From JAYZBC01 sp036339375 (GTDB taxonomy: Bacteria; Pseudomonadota; Alphaproteobacteria; MPNO01; UBA2964): a stretch of 42,982 nt of DNA. The position numbers and the translations under genes were made by a program. The notes beneath the pieces are model-generated. The model saw nothing but the letters and a program-made list of their open reading frames with translations. It did not search any database and was not told the origin of the DNA. The stretch spans positions 1-42,982 of the forward strand of contig JAYZBC010000014.1 of the NCBI GenBank assembly GCA_036339375.1, in the 5' to 3' direction. Numbering within the stretch: the first letter of the stretch is position 1; each line of letters opens with the position of its first letter. Positions 1 to 7,265 of this stretch are shown piece by piece.

Positions 1-1
1 C

Positions 2-841
2 GAAGTAAATGCTAAAGTCATCCATGTTTCCGTGGATTCTATAATTCATAATGGTTGGACGACAGACCATATGGGAATGCCACTAGGTGATGTTAGTTTA
101 TTAGCAGAACCGGAACCTGTTTCAGAACAATTGCTGGCTGCCTGTAAAAAACGGCTCGATGGTAAGTCTAAATGGGATGGCAAAAATAAAGGGCGAACTG
201 CCAGCCTCGATACGCAAATCAGCGATTTTGGTGATGAGGACGAAATTTCAGTAGAAGCTCTTACCCTTGGGATGAATGAGGTACGAAAAGGACGCAAAAT
301 TACTCTTACCAATGTTACAATTGGCTGGGCAGCGGATGGCTATCATTTTACGGACCCTCTCGATTACCTTGGTAATGACGGTGGCGGTGGGTTGGCATCC
401 GGACCGGGAACCGCTATTGGAGCGGGTCTTGCTCTAAAAGATACCGACCGGACCGTTGTCGCTGTATTAGGTGATGGGGATACAATGCAAGGTTCTTCCG
501 CTTTGTGGACAGCTGCCCATTACAGTATTCCCGTTCTCATTTTAATTTCGAATAATCGATCAAATTTCAATGATGAAATTCATCAGGAAACTGTTGCTAA
601 AATGCGTAATAGAGCACCTGAAAATCGTTGGATTGGACAGCGGATTGACAATCCTGAAGTGGACATTGCTGAATATGCGGCCTCTCTCGGTGTTGATTCT
701 GCGGGGCCAATTTCAAAGGTCGGAGATCTAATTCCGGCAATAGAAAACGCTTTAAAGGTCGTTGAGTCCGGCAAACCTTACGTTCTCAATGTTCATGTTC
801 AGAAAGGGTATGCGGTTCCACCACCAGCACGGGAAGCCTAA
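2..841 (+). CDS. ThDP-dependent enzyme, C-terminal part (truncated by window edge)
   Basis: This is the C-terminal half of a thiamine diphosphate enzyme of the acetolactate synthase/benzoylformate decarboxylase superfamily. The frame is open from base 2, and the residues before the GTG at 32 (AKVIHVSVD) are typical of the central domain, so that GTG is not the true start. The ThDP-binding motif GDGD is followed about 25 residues later by SNN, the usual cofactor and metal-binding signature. The catalytic N-terminal domain with the ThDP-activating Glu lies outside the window. It belongs to the same broad family as the two full-length enzymes encoded at 2558-4342 and 5341-7116, on the opposite strand. 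The substrate cannot be read from the sequence; a 2-oxoacid is expected from the family. Confidence 0.85.
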   Translation, partial: EVNAKVIHVSVDSIIHNGWTTDHMGMPLGDVSLLAEPEPVSEQLLAACKKRLDGKSKWDGKNKGRTASLDTQISDFGDEDEISVEALTLGMNEVRKGRKITLTNVTIGWAADGYHFTDPLDYLGNDGGGGLASGPGTAIGAGLALKDTDRTVVAVLGDGDTMQGSSALWTAAHYSIPVLILISNNRSNFNDEIHQETVAKMRNRAPENRWIGQRIDNPEVDIAEYAASLGVDSAGPISKVGDLIPAIENALKVVESGKPYVLNVHVQKGYAVPPPAREA

Positions 842-865
842 TTTTTGTAGGCTTGAGGAACTAAG

Positions 866-1297
866 GTGCCCCAGGAAAAGAAAAGAAATCTTGGTGAAAG
901 ACCGCTTTCGCGTGAACAGGTTTATCTGTGTGTCATGACTAATATTGTTCCCCCTCCAAGTAAAACACCAGCGAGAGATGAACTTATGCATGATCATAAG
1001 GTATATTTACGAGATTTGGAGAGGCAAGGTTTGTTGTTTGGCGCCGGTAGATTAATTAATTCGGAAGACAACGAAGAAGCTAGCCTGGGTCATGGTATGA
1101 TTATAATCAGAGCTAAGACCCGTTTAGAAGCAGAAGCGATTGCCTTTGAAGAACCTTTTACAAAAGCAGGCCATCGAACAATGGTTTTATACCCTTGGCA
1201 AAGAAATGAAGGGTGTGTTGATATTTCAATCAGACTGATGGATTCCGTGATGGAAATTGACAGTCGAACTTATGATTTGGTACCAAGGAAGGATTGA
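866..1297 (+). CDS. YciI-like domain protein
   Basis: A 143-residue protein resembling the YciI/DGPF-type ferredoxin-like fold. The central part (HDHKVYLRDLERQGLLFGAG) matches the family pattern of a His/Asp-containing helix followed by a turn ending in G-x-G. The start is a GTG with GAGGAA about 5 bases upstream, 24 bases after the stop of the preceding ThDP enzyme, so the two are probably co-transcribed. YciI-like proteins are small enzymes or accessory proteins; some act as dehydrochlorinases or muconolactone-type isomerases, but no specific reaction can be assigned here. The gene ends just before a strong hairpin at 1329-1354. Confidence 0.65.
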   Translation: MPQEKKRNLGERPLSREQVYLCVMTNIVPPPSKTPARDELMHDHKVYLRDLERQGLLFGAGRLINSEDNEEASLGHGMIIIRAKTRLEAEAIAFEEPFTKAGHRTMVLYPWQRNEGCVDISIRLMDSVMEIDSRTYDLVPRKD

Positions 1298-1328
1298 GTT
1301 TGTTTTGGCTTTTGTCTAAAGCAAAATA

Positions 1329-1354
1329 AAAGGCCGGGTTATTCCCCGGCCTTT
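1329..1354. terminator. Bidirectional intrinsic terminator hairpin
   Basis: A perfect 10-bp stem (AAAGGCCGGG at 1329-1338, CCCGGCCTTT at 1345-1354) closes a 6-base loop. It sits between the convergent genes 866-1297 and 1372-2418. A-rich sequence on the left and T-rich sequence on the right give U-rich tails in both directions, so it probably terminates both transcripts. A near-identical stem occurs at 14510-14531. Confidence 0.85.
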
Positions 1355-1371
1355 ATCGTTATTTTTAAACC

Positions 1372-2418
1372 CTATTTATTAAAAATTACTCTTCGCACAA
1401 AGGCGATGACTTTCGGATTTGTTTCTACAAGAGCCTTTTTCACTGTCTTTTGTAAATCTACTCCTGTTGTTGGAATGAGCCGTAATCTTCTTTTCTTCAA
1501 CTCCGCCTGAAAACCTTTGTCATTTACCATTTTATCGAATGCTTTTCTCAGGGGGGCTACAAGTCCTTTCGGGACACCTGGTGGCAGTGTTAAACCTCGT
1601 CCCAGTGGGCCCATTGAACCAAGAAAACGTGCTCCTGCCTTGTATTTTTCTGGAACAACTTCATCGAGCATAGGGATAGTTTTTAAATCTGGATCTCGCC
1701 AAATCCCTGCCTGAACAATTGGGTTTGCAAAAGGTTTTTTACCTTTAAACCAGTGTGGAACTTTAGAAGCCCATGCAAGCCAGTTTGCACAAGACATATC
1801 AGCTTCGCCTTGTTCTATAGCCATAATAGCGCGGGAGGAGCCCTTATAACCCTTAACAATTTTGCCCTTTAAGTTTAAAGCTTTCATAACGTAAGTGGGT
1901 ATTAAAGTGCTGGTTGCGTTTACACCGGCTGAAGAACCAATCAAGCCGGTTTTGGATTTTTTCCAGTCTTCAATTGAAGAGATCCCATTTCGGACGCTTG
2001 CAACAATGATTGTGTTTGTCTGGTTAGCTGAACCGAGCCAGGTAAACTTATCAGATTTATACCGCATTGCTTTTGGTCGCAGAAGCTGGTTAATCACCGT
2101 GTTGTCGAGTGGCTCTAAAAAATTGTACCCCTGTTTGGGCATGACATTGTATGCCCAGTTCATGGCTTTAGCACCCCCTGCACCCGGCATATGTTGTACA
2201 ATGATATTGGGTTTTCCTGGGATGAATTTTTCCATGTGTCGGGAAAATGTCTGGGCATATTTGTCGTAGGTTCCGCCCGGTCCATAGGGTACCAAAATGA
2301 TAATACGCTTATCAGTATAATGTTTGGCGACATCTAAAGCACTTGCAGTTGAAGCGATAAAAGCAAGAGCGGTAGAAATAATAGCTACAATTTTCGCCGT
2401 GTTTATCAGTCGTCCCAT
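1372..2418 (-). CDS. Bug/TctC family periplasmic substrate-binding protein
   Basis: A 348-residue Bug (Bordetella uptake gene) type binding protein, the periplasmic component of tripartite tricarboxylate transporters. Residues 1-27 form a Sec signal peptide with a hydrophobic core (IVAIISTALAFIA) and an ASA cleavage site before LD. The mature N-terminus carries the family signature of a strand followed by VPYGPGGTYD and, later, QHMPGAGG, which wraps around carboxylate ligands. AAGGAGAG lies about 6 bases before the ATG. No TctA or TctB membrane gene is visible nearby, so it either works with a permease encoded elsewhere or serves as a sensor. It lies downstream of a ThDP enzyme on the same strand. 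The ligand is unknown, probably a carboxylate. Confidence 0.88.
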   Translation of the reverse strand: MGRLINTAKIVAIISTALAFIASTASALDVAKHYTDKRIIILVPYGPGGTYDKYAQTFSRHMEKFIPGKPNIIVQHMPGAGGAKAMNWAYNVMPKQGYNFLEPLDNTVINQLLRPKAMRYKSDKFTWLGSANQTNTIIVASVRNGISSIEDWKKSKTGLIGSSAGVNATSTLIPTYVMKALNLKGKIVKGYKGSSRAIMAIEQGEADMSCANWLAWASKVPHWFKGKKPFANPIVQAGIWRDPDLKTIPMLDEVVPEKYKAGARFLGSMGPLGRGLTLPPGVPKGLVAPLRKAFDKMVNDKGFQAELKKRRLRLIPTTGVDLQKTVKKALVETNPKVIAFVRRVIFNK

Positions 2419-2557
2419 TAAGTCTCTCCTTGTTTTGTTTGAAACGAGACATGTGTTTCTTTTAATTAAGTTATTTTTACCTTTGAATTTAATTTTTTCA
2501 ATCCCCTTAACGAAGTTGCAACCGCCGTTTTTAACACTTGGAACGAAAAAACCAAAA

Positions 2558-4342
2558 TTAGGTTAACATTGATTGTCCTTTTCCTCGACGACAAACGGTA
2601 TCGACTAAAGCGGGTTTCCCCTTTTTTACCTGTTCTATTGCACGAATTAAGGCAGCTTTTACATCATCTCCGTTTTCGATGGGACCTTCTGCCCACCATC
2701 CTTGCGCCCTTGCAATTCCGGCAAAGTCAGGGTCAGGATCAAGGAGATCCATTCCTATATAAGCCCGCGAAGGATCAGTACCTCGGTTTTTTGCAATTAC
2801 AATTTGGTGGTTCCAATCGTTGTAATAAGCTCGATTATTGTACATCACAACTAGCATGGGTATTTCGTATTTTGCGGCCATCCAAAGCGAACCAGCATCA
2901 AACATTAGGTCTCCATCAGGCTGCAGGTCTATACAAAGCCGCCCGGTCCCTTTATTCGCTAAAGCGACTCCTAGAGAGGTTCCAATTTGCGTCCCAGTTC
3001 CGAGTTCGCGTCCACCGTGGCAATATGGGCGGTCGAAGTCCCACAATCGACGGGCCGCATCATGCATAGCACCGGCTGTTAAAACCCAGTCTTCATCTTT
3101 TATAACTTCCCATATTTCAATCGCTAAACGATCGGCCGTCATGGGTTGAGAATCCCAGTCCTGTTCGGCTTCTTTTCGCCAACGTGAACGAATTTCTTTA
3201 TGTTTTTTGCTAATTAATTCAGTGCGGGCTGCAATTTTTTCCACTAAACCCTCAGTTTCGGCAATGCGAGTTTTTAACATTTCTGTGAGCATAGGAGTAG
3301 CGGTAACAACGTCTGCGGTCATCCGTATATCAGGAAAAAGAGTACGTGAATAATCCATCGACCATTTGCTAATCTCTGTATCAGTCCAACCAATATCAAT
3401 CCATTTGGCATCCTCTCTGACCGAAGGTTTGACAGTACGTGTTGAAATATCTCTCACATGGGTATGTTTTTCAAAATCAGCAACATCAAGCAATAAAACG
3501 CAATCTACATTTTCATAACACGCATTTTGGTCCATGGATAAATTAAGGGGATGGGTACTGGGAAAGTTCAGGCGGGAATTTACATCCCACACACTCGCGC
3601 CCAGTGTTTCAGCAATACCGATTACATGATCCCAACCATGTGGAGGGCGTGCCGCAAAGTCAGCCACTATTGCAGGTCGCTCGGATGCAGCTAAAATTTC
3701 TGTTGCCTCTTGCAACGCTTTAGGGTGAGGAGCCGGTTGGGCAGGGACCCGTGCTGCATTTATGGGCGGTAAACTGACCTCATGGTCGAGTTCGGCCTCC
3801 TGTAAACCGGCATCGTAGCACATGTAAATTGGGCCCTGCCGTGCTGTCATCATGACGGAATAAGCACGGGCAAAGGCATCTGGTACGTAGTCGATGGTTG
3901 TTGGTTGGGCATCCCATTTGACGAAGTCGCGGAGGATTTGGCCTTGGACGTTAGCAGAATGGATCCAGTCGATAAAAGGCCTTCGTTTTGGTTCTGCCAT
4001 TGGTCCCGTTGCCCCCACGATAAACACAGGGGCTCTGTCCAAATAGGCATAATAAACCCCCATGGGTGCATGCAACAAACCGACGAGGTTATGGACAATC
4101 GCAATCATCGGTTCTCCAGTCGCACGAGCATAACCATGGGCAATTTGAACAGCAATTTTTTCGTGTGTACAAAGCATCATGGGCGGATCATTTTCTCCAT
4201 GATTGACAAGGCTGTCATGTAATCCGCGATAGCTTGCTCCCGGATTTAATGCGATGTGTTTAAATCCAAACTGTTTAATTAAATCGACGATTATATCAGA
4301 TTGATACCGGCTGTTGGCTTTCTGAACACCTTTATCATTCAT
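2558..4342 (-). CDS. ThDP-dependent 2-oxoacid decarboxylase/synthase-like enzyme (paralogue A)
   Basis: A full-length 594-residue thiamine diphosphate enzyme of the acetolactate synthase/benzoylformate decarboxylase type. The N-terminal domain has LNPGASYRGLHDSL and the conserved catalytic Glu61 (HEKIAVQIAHGYA). The C-terminal domain has the cofactor motif as PDGD at about 475-478, where the first Gly of the usual GDG is Pro, followed by MYNNRAYYND. It is homologous along its whole length to the enzyme at 5341-7116 with the same substitution, so the two are recent paralogues. The reaction should be decarboxylation of, or carboligation to, a 2-oxoacid; the substrate is unknown. A candidate terminator separates it from the upstream DUF3891 gene. 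Confidence 0.88.
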   Translation of the reverse strand: MNDKGVQKANSRYQSDIIVDLIKQFGFKHIALNPGASYRGLHDSLVNHGENDPPMMLCTHEKIAVQIAHGYARATGEPMIAIVHNLVGLLHAPMGVYYAYLDRAPVFIVGATGPMAEPKRRPFIDWIHSANVQGQILRDFVKWDAQPTTIDYVPDAFARAYSVMMTARQGPIYMCYDAGLQEAELDHEVSLPPINAARVPAQPAPHPKALQEATEILAASERPAIVADFAARPPHGWDHVIGIAETLGASVWDVNSRLNFPSTHPLNLSMDQNACYENVDCVLLLDVADFEKHTHVRDISTRTVKPSVREDAKWIDIGWTDTEISKWSMDYSRTLFPDIRMTADVVTATPMLTEMLKTRIAETEGLVEKIAARTELISKKHKEIRSRWRKEAEQDWDSQPMTADRLAIEIWEVIKDEDWVLTAGAMHDAARRLWDFDRPYCHGGRELGTGTQIGTSLGVALANKGTGRLCIDLQPDGDLMFDAGSLWMAAKYEIPMLVVMYNNRAYYNDWNHQIVIAKNRGTDPSRAYIGMDLLDPDPDFAGIARAQGWWAEGPIENGDDVKAALIRAIEQVKKGKPALVDTVCRRGKGQSMLT

Positions 4343-4377
4343 AAACTACTCTCCAAACAGACTAAAAAAACAAAAGT

Positions 4378-4413
4378 AATAGGCTAAAGATTAGGCAGTC
4401 ATTCAGGCCTATT
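4378..4413 (-). terminator. Candidate intrinsic terminator after the DUF3891 gene
   Basis: On the minus strand a 7-bp perfect inverted repeat (AATAGGC at 4413-4407 and GCCTATT at 4384-4378, as transcribed) encloses a 22-base loop. It is followed by a T-rich run with seven consecutive Ts. It lies 19 bases after the DUF3891 stop. The long loop makes it weaker than the hairpin at 1329-1354. Confidence 0.5.
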
Positions 4414-4431
4414 TGCAAAATTCCATTTGTA

Positions 4432-5277
4432 TTAATTCTTTGACACAAAAATAAAAACCTGTTCTTCAAGAGGTAAACCTGAAATATAGGCTCCTAAATC
4501 ATCAGGCACGTCCTCCTGTGAAATTGGTGCCATGTAACGTCCTTTGCACCTTACTTCCAGTTTGTTTCCAAAAAAAGGAAATGGTTGAAACGAATAATAA
4601 TTCTCGCCGAGGGGTGAAACTGTTACAGAGGTTTCTTTGTGAATTGTTTCGGGTACGTGCGTGAAAATTTCTATTTCTCTATCACTCTGATGACGTAGGT
4701 TGAAATAAAGAGCCAAAGTATCACAAAACTGTAAGAGTTTATAATTTCGTAAAAGGGCTTTCTCTTCGATCCACGGAGCAGTTGCAGGATCTTCTTGGAG
4801 TTGTCTTTTCAGTTTCTCTTGTCGCTCAATTTCTCCAACTAAAATTTCATTAGTTTCATCCATCATTTCATCCGAAATGGGAACAGATAAAGACCCACCC
4901 TGGCGAACGCGAAAGTCCGAATATCCATAACGATCATTGTAAAGGCCCCAGGTATGCATGGAAGCTAACAACCCACAATATGGACCTCTTTCTTCATTAA
5001 AATCAGGGGAAAGTTGTGTTGTTGCTGCCCCTCCTGGTCCTTTGGCACCTCCCACACCGGTAGGAAAACCGCTTTTTGGGTCTAGAACCGGATTGGCATC
5101 AAACCGTTCCCAACCGCGGTCATGGTTACTGATGACGAATACGGTTTCTTCAAAAGGGTCAGGTTTTTCGAAACGATCATTGCCAAATGCTTGGATAAAT
5201 TGTCCACAAAGTTCATTGTGCTCGGACATCATACTGATAAAACGTGCTTGGCCCTCCGGGGCATTTTGGATCATCAT
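4432..5277 (-). CDS. DUF3891 family protein
   Basis: This 281-residue protein matches the DUF3891 family: a largely helical, soluble protein with an N-terminal EHNELCGQF segment, a conserved NHDRGWERFD segment and a later Glu/His-rich region ending in LQFCDTLALYFNLRHQ. The arrangement of His and Asp (EHN, NHDRGW, HTWGLYNDR) recalls an HD-type metal site, but the family has no established reaction. I chose the first ATG of the double ATG at 5277-5272 because AAAGGA lies about 7 bases upstream; an in-frame upstream start at 5310 has no better support. It lies between the two paralogous ThDP genes on the same strand, suggesting a shared pathway. Confidence 0.8.
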   Translation of the reverse strand: MMIQNAPEGQARFISMMSEHNELCGQFIQAFGNDRFEKPDPFEETVFVISNHDRGWERFDANPVLDPKSGFPTGVGGAKGPGGAATTQLSPDFNEERGPYCGLLASMHTWGLYNDRYGYSDFRVRQGGSLSVPISDEMMDETNEILVGEIERQEKLKRQLQEDPATAPWIEEKALLRNYKLLQFCDTLALYFNLRHQSDREIEIFTHVPETIHKETSVTVSPLGENYYSFQPFPFFGNKLEVRCKGRYMAPISQEDVPDDLGAYISGLPLEEQVFIFVSKN

Positions 5278-5340
5278 GGTAAATTCCTTTGTATGTCTAA
5301 AAAGTACCATTTAGGATTTAATGAATTTAATTTTAGGGAT

Positions 5341-7116
5341 TTAAGCTGCCTCGCCACGCCTCCAAGTTATAATGTCAACCAAAGCGGGGTTACCCTTTTT
5401 CACTTGCTCGATTGCCCTTTTTATGGCCCCACCTATGTCTTTGGGGTCCATAATTGGTCCCTCGGCATACCAATCCAGCCCTTTTGCGATGTGTGCAAAA
5501 TCTGGGGACGGCCCTTCAATATCCATGCCTATATAGGCACGTTCGGGGTCTGTCCCCCGTTTATTTGCAACTGAAATTTGATGAGCCCAGTCATTATAAT
5601 AGGCACGGTTGTTATACATGATAACCAGCATAGGAATTTTATATTTGGCTGCAATCCAAAGCCCACCTAAATCAAACATTAGATCTCCATCTGGTTGTAA
5701 GTTTACCACCAGTTTGTCAGTGTCTTTATAGGCATAAGCAATTCCTAAAGAAATCCCGAATTGAGTTCCGGTACCCAGGTCACGACCAGGGTGTTGATAT
5801 GGTTTATCAAAATTCCACACTTTTCTGACCCAATCTTTAAGAGTACCGGCTGTTAAAACCCAGTCTTCATTTTTAATAGCCTCCCAAACTTCTGAAGCCA
5901 TACGTCCTTCATGCATCGGAATTTGGTCCCATGTGTCCTCGACTTGTTTCTGCCACTGTTCCCAATGCGCCTTATGTTTTTCTCCAATGATGTTCTTTCG
6001 ATCGGAAATTTTTTTGGCGAGGTTTGCATTTCCCTCTATGTGTTTCCTGCAAGCGGTATTTAGAGCAGGTATAGCATTAGCAGTATCGGCTAGAATTCGT
6101 AAATCCCAGTTATGATGCTTGTTGTAGTCGGTAGCCCATTTACTAATTTCTATATCTGCAAAACCGATATCCACCCACTTGCAATCTGGAGTGGTAATAG
6201 CCTCAACTTCCCGGGTTTGCCAGTTGGGTTTATGGGATCCTCGTGTCCAATCAACCACATCCAGGGCGACGACTAAATCAGCGCCCTCGAAAGCGTCATC
6301 ATGCATGCTAACACTTAAAGGGTGTTGGTTTGGAAACCCGAGACGTTTATTGATATCGTAAGCTGCGGCTCCAACTGTTTCAGCTAACTCAACGGTGTCG
6401 TCAAAGCCAATGGGTGCCCGTGCCGCATATTCAGTTAATAAAACTGGGTAATCAGCATCTAATAACATCTCCGCGGCTTTTTCGATTAATTCAACATCTG
6501 CGGCGAGGCGGGGAGGGACCTTAACTGCGTTCTGCGGAGGAATATCAATATTTTCTGTAAGTTCAGCCTCTTGTAGGCCCGCATCATAAACCATGTAGAC
6601 CGGTCCCTGTGGCTCCGTCATCATGATCGAATAGGCACGGGCAAAGGAATCCGGAACGCCATGGATGCTTGCGGGTTGGTAGTCCCATTTAGTAAAATCT
6701 CTAATGGCGGAGCCTTGAGCAAAAGCAGTGTGGATCCAATCGATGAAAGGTCGCCGAAGTTTTTCGTTCATCGGGCCAGTGGCTCCAATCAAAAATACTG
6801 GGCAACGGTCAATATAAGCGTAGTAGACGGCAAGGGGAGCGTGCAGTAAACCAACGACATTATGAACGATGGCAGGCATTGGTTTGCCAGTTGCCTTTGC
6901 ATAACCGTGTGCAATTTGAACCGCTAATTTTTCGTGGTTACAAAGCATCATTGGCGGATGGTTTTCACCATAATTAACAAGGCTGTCGTGGAGTCCCCGA
7001 TAGCTTGCCCCCGGGTTAAGTGGGATTGCTGGAAAGTCATAAAGCTTGATCAAATCAACAATAACGTCAGATTGATAACGAGTATTCGCTTTCCGAACCT
7101 GATCTCCATCCTTCAT
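5341..7116 (-). CDS. ThDP-dependent 2-oxoacid decarboxylase/synthase-like enzyme (paralogue B)
   Basis: A full-length 591-residue thiamine diphosphate enzyme, closely similar throughout to the one at 2558-4342. It shares LNPGASYRGLHDSLVN, the catalytic Glu62 in HEKLAVQIAHGYAKATG, the PDGD variant of the cofactor motif near 475-478 and MYNNRAYYNDW. It is probably the first gene of a minus-strand unit with the DUF3891 gene 63 bases downstream. It is divergently oriented from the molybdenum hydroxylase gene across a 149-base intergenic region that should hold both promoters. Keeping two paralogues side by side suggests either different substrates or a hetero-oligomer. A specific function such as benzoylformate decarboxylase is not proven. 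Confidence 0.88.
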   Translation of the reverse strand: MKDGDQVRKANTRYQSDVIVDLIKLYDFPAIPLNPGASYRGLHDSLVNYGENHPPMMLCNHEKLAVQIAHGYAKATGKPMPAIVHNVVGLLHAPLAVYYAYIDRCPVFLIGATGPMNEKLRRPFIDWIHTAFAQGSAIRDFTKWDYQPASIHGVPDSFARAYSIMMTEPQGPVYMVYDAGLQEAELTENIDIPPQNAVKVPPRLAADVELIEKAAEMLLDADYPVLLTEYAARAPIGFDDTVELAETVGAAAYDINKRLGFPNQHPLSVSMHDDAFEGADLVVALDVVDWTRGSHKPNWQTREVEAITTPDCKWVDIGFADIEISKWATDYNKHHNWDLRILADTANAIPALNTACRKHIEGNANLAKKISDRKNIIGEKHKAHWEQWQKQVEDTWDQIPMHEGRMASEVWEAIKNEDWVLTAGTLKDWVRKVWNFDKPYQHPGRDLGTGTQFGISLGIAYAYKDTDKLVVNLQPDGDLMFDLGGLWIAAKYKIPMLVIMYNNRAYYNDWAHQISVANKRGTDPERAYIGMDIEGPSPDFAHIAKGLDWYAEGPIMDPKDIGGAIKRAIEQVKKGNPALVDIITWRRGEAA

Positions 7117-7265
7117 ATTAATGTGCCCCTTAGAAAGTTTGATTTTTTATTATGTATGGTCTCACAATAACCACTTAGGCTTGCTACGTCACCGGTACCC
7201 TTTCTTTCCGGCTCGTCAAAGTCTATCATTCGTTATCAATTATAGAAATTTGGAGATGAGTACGC

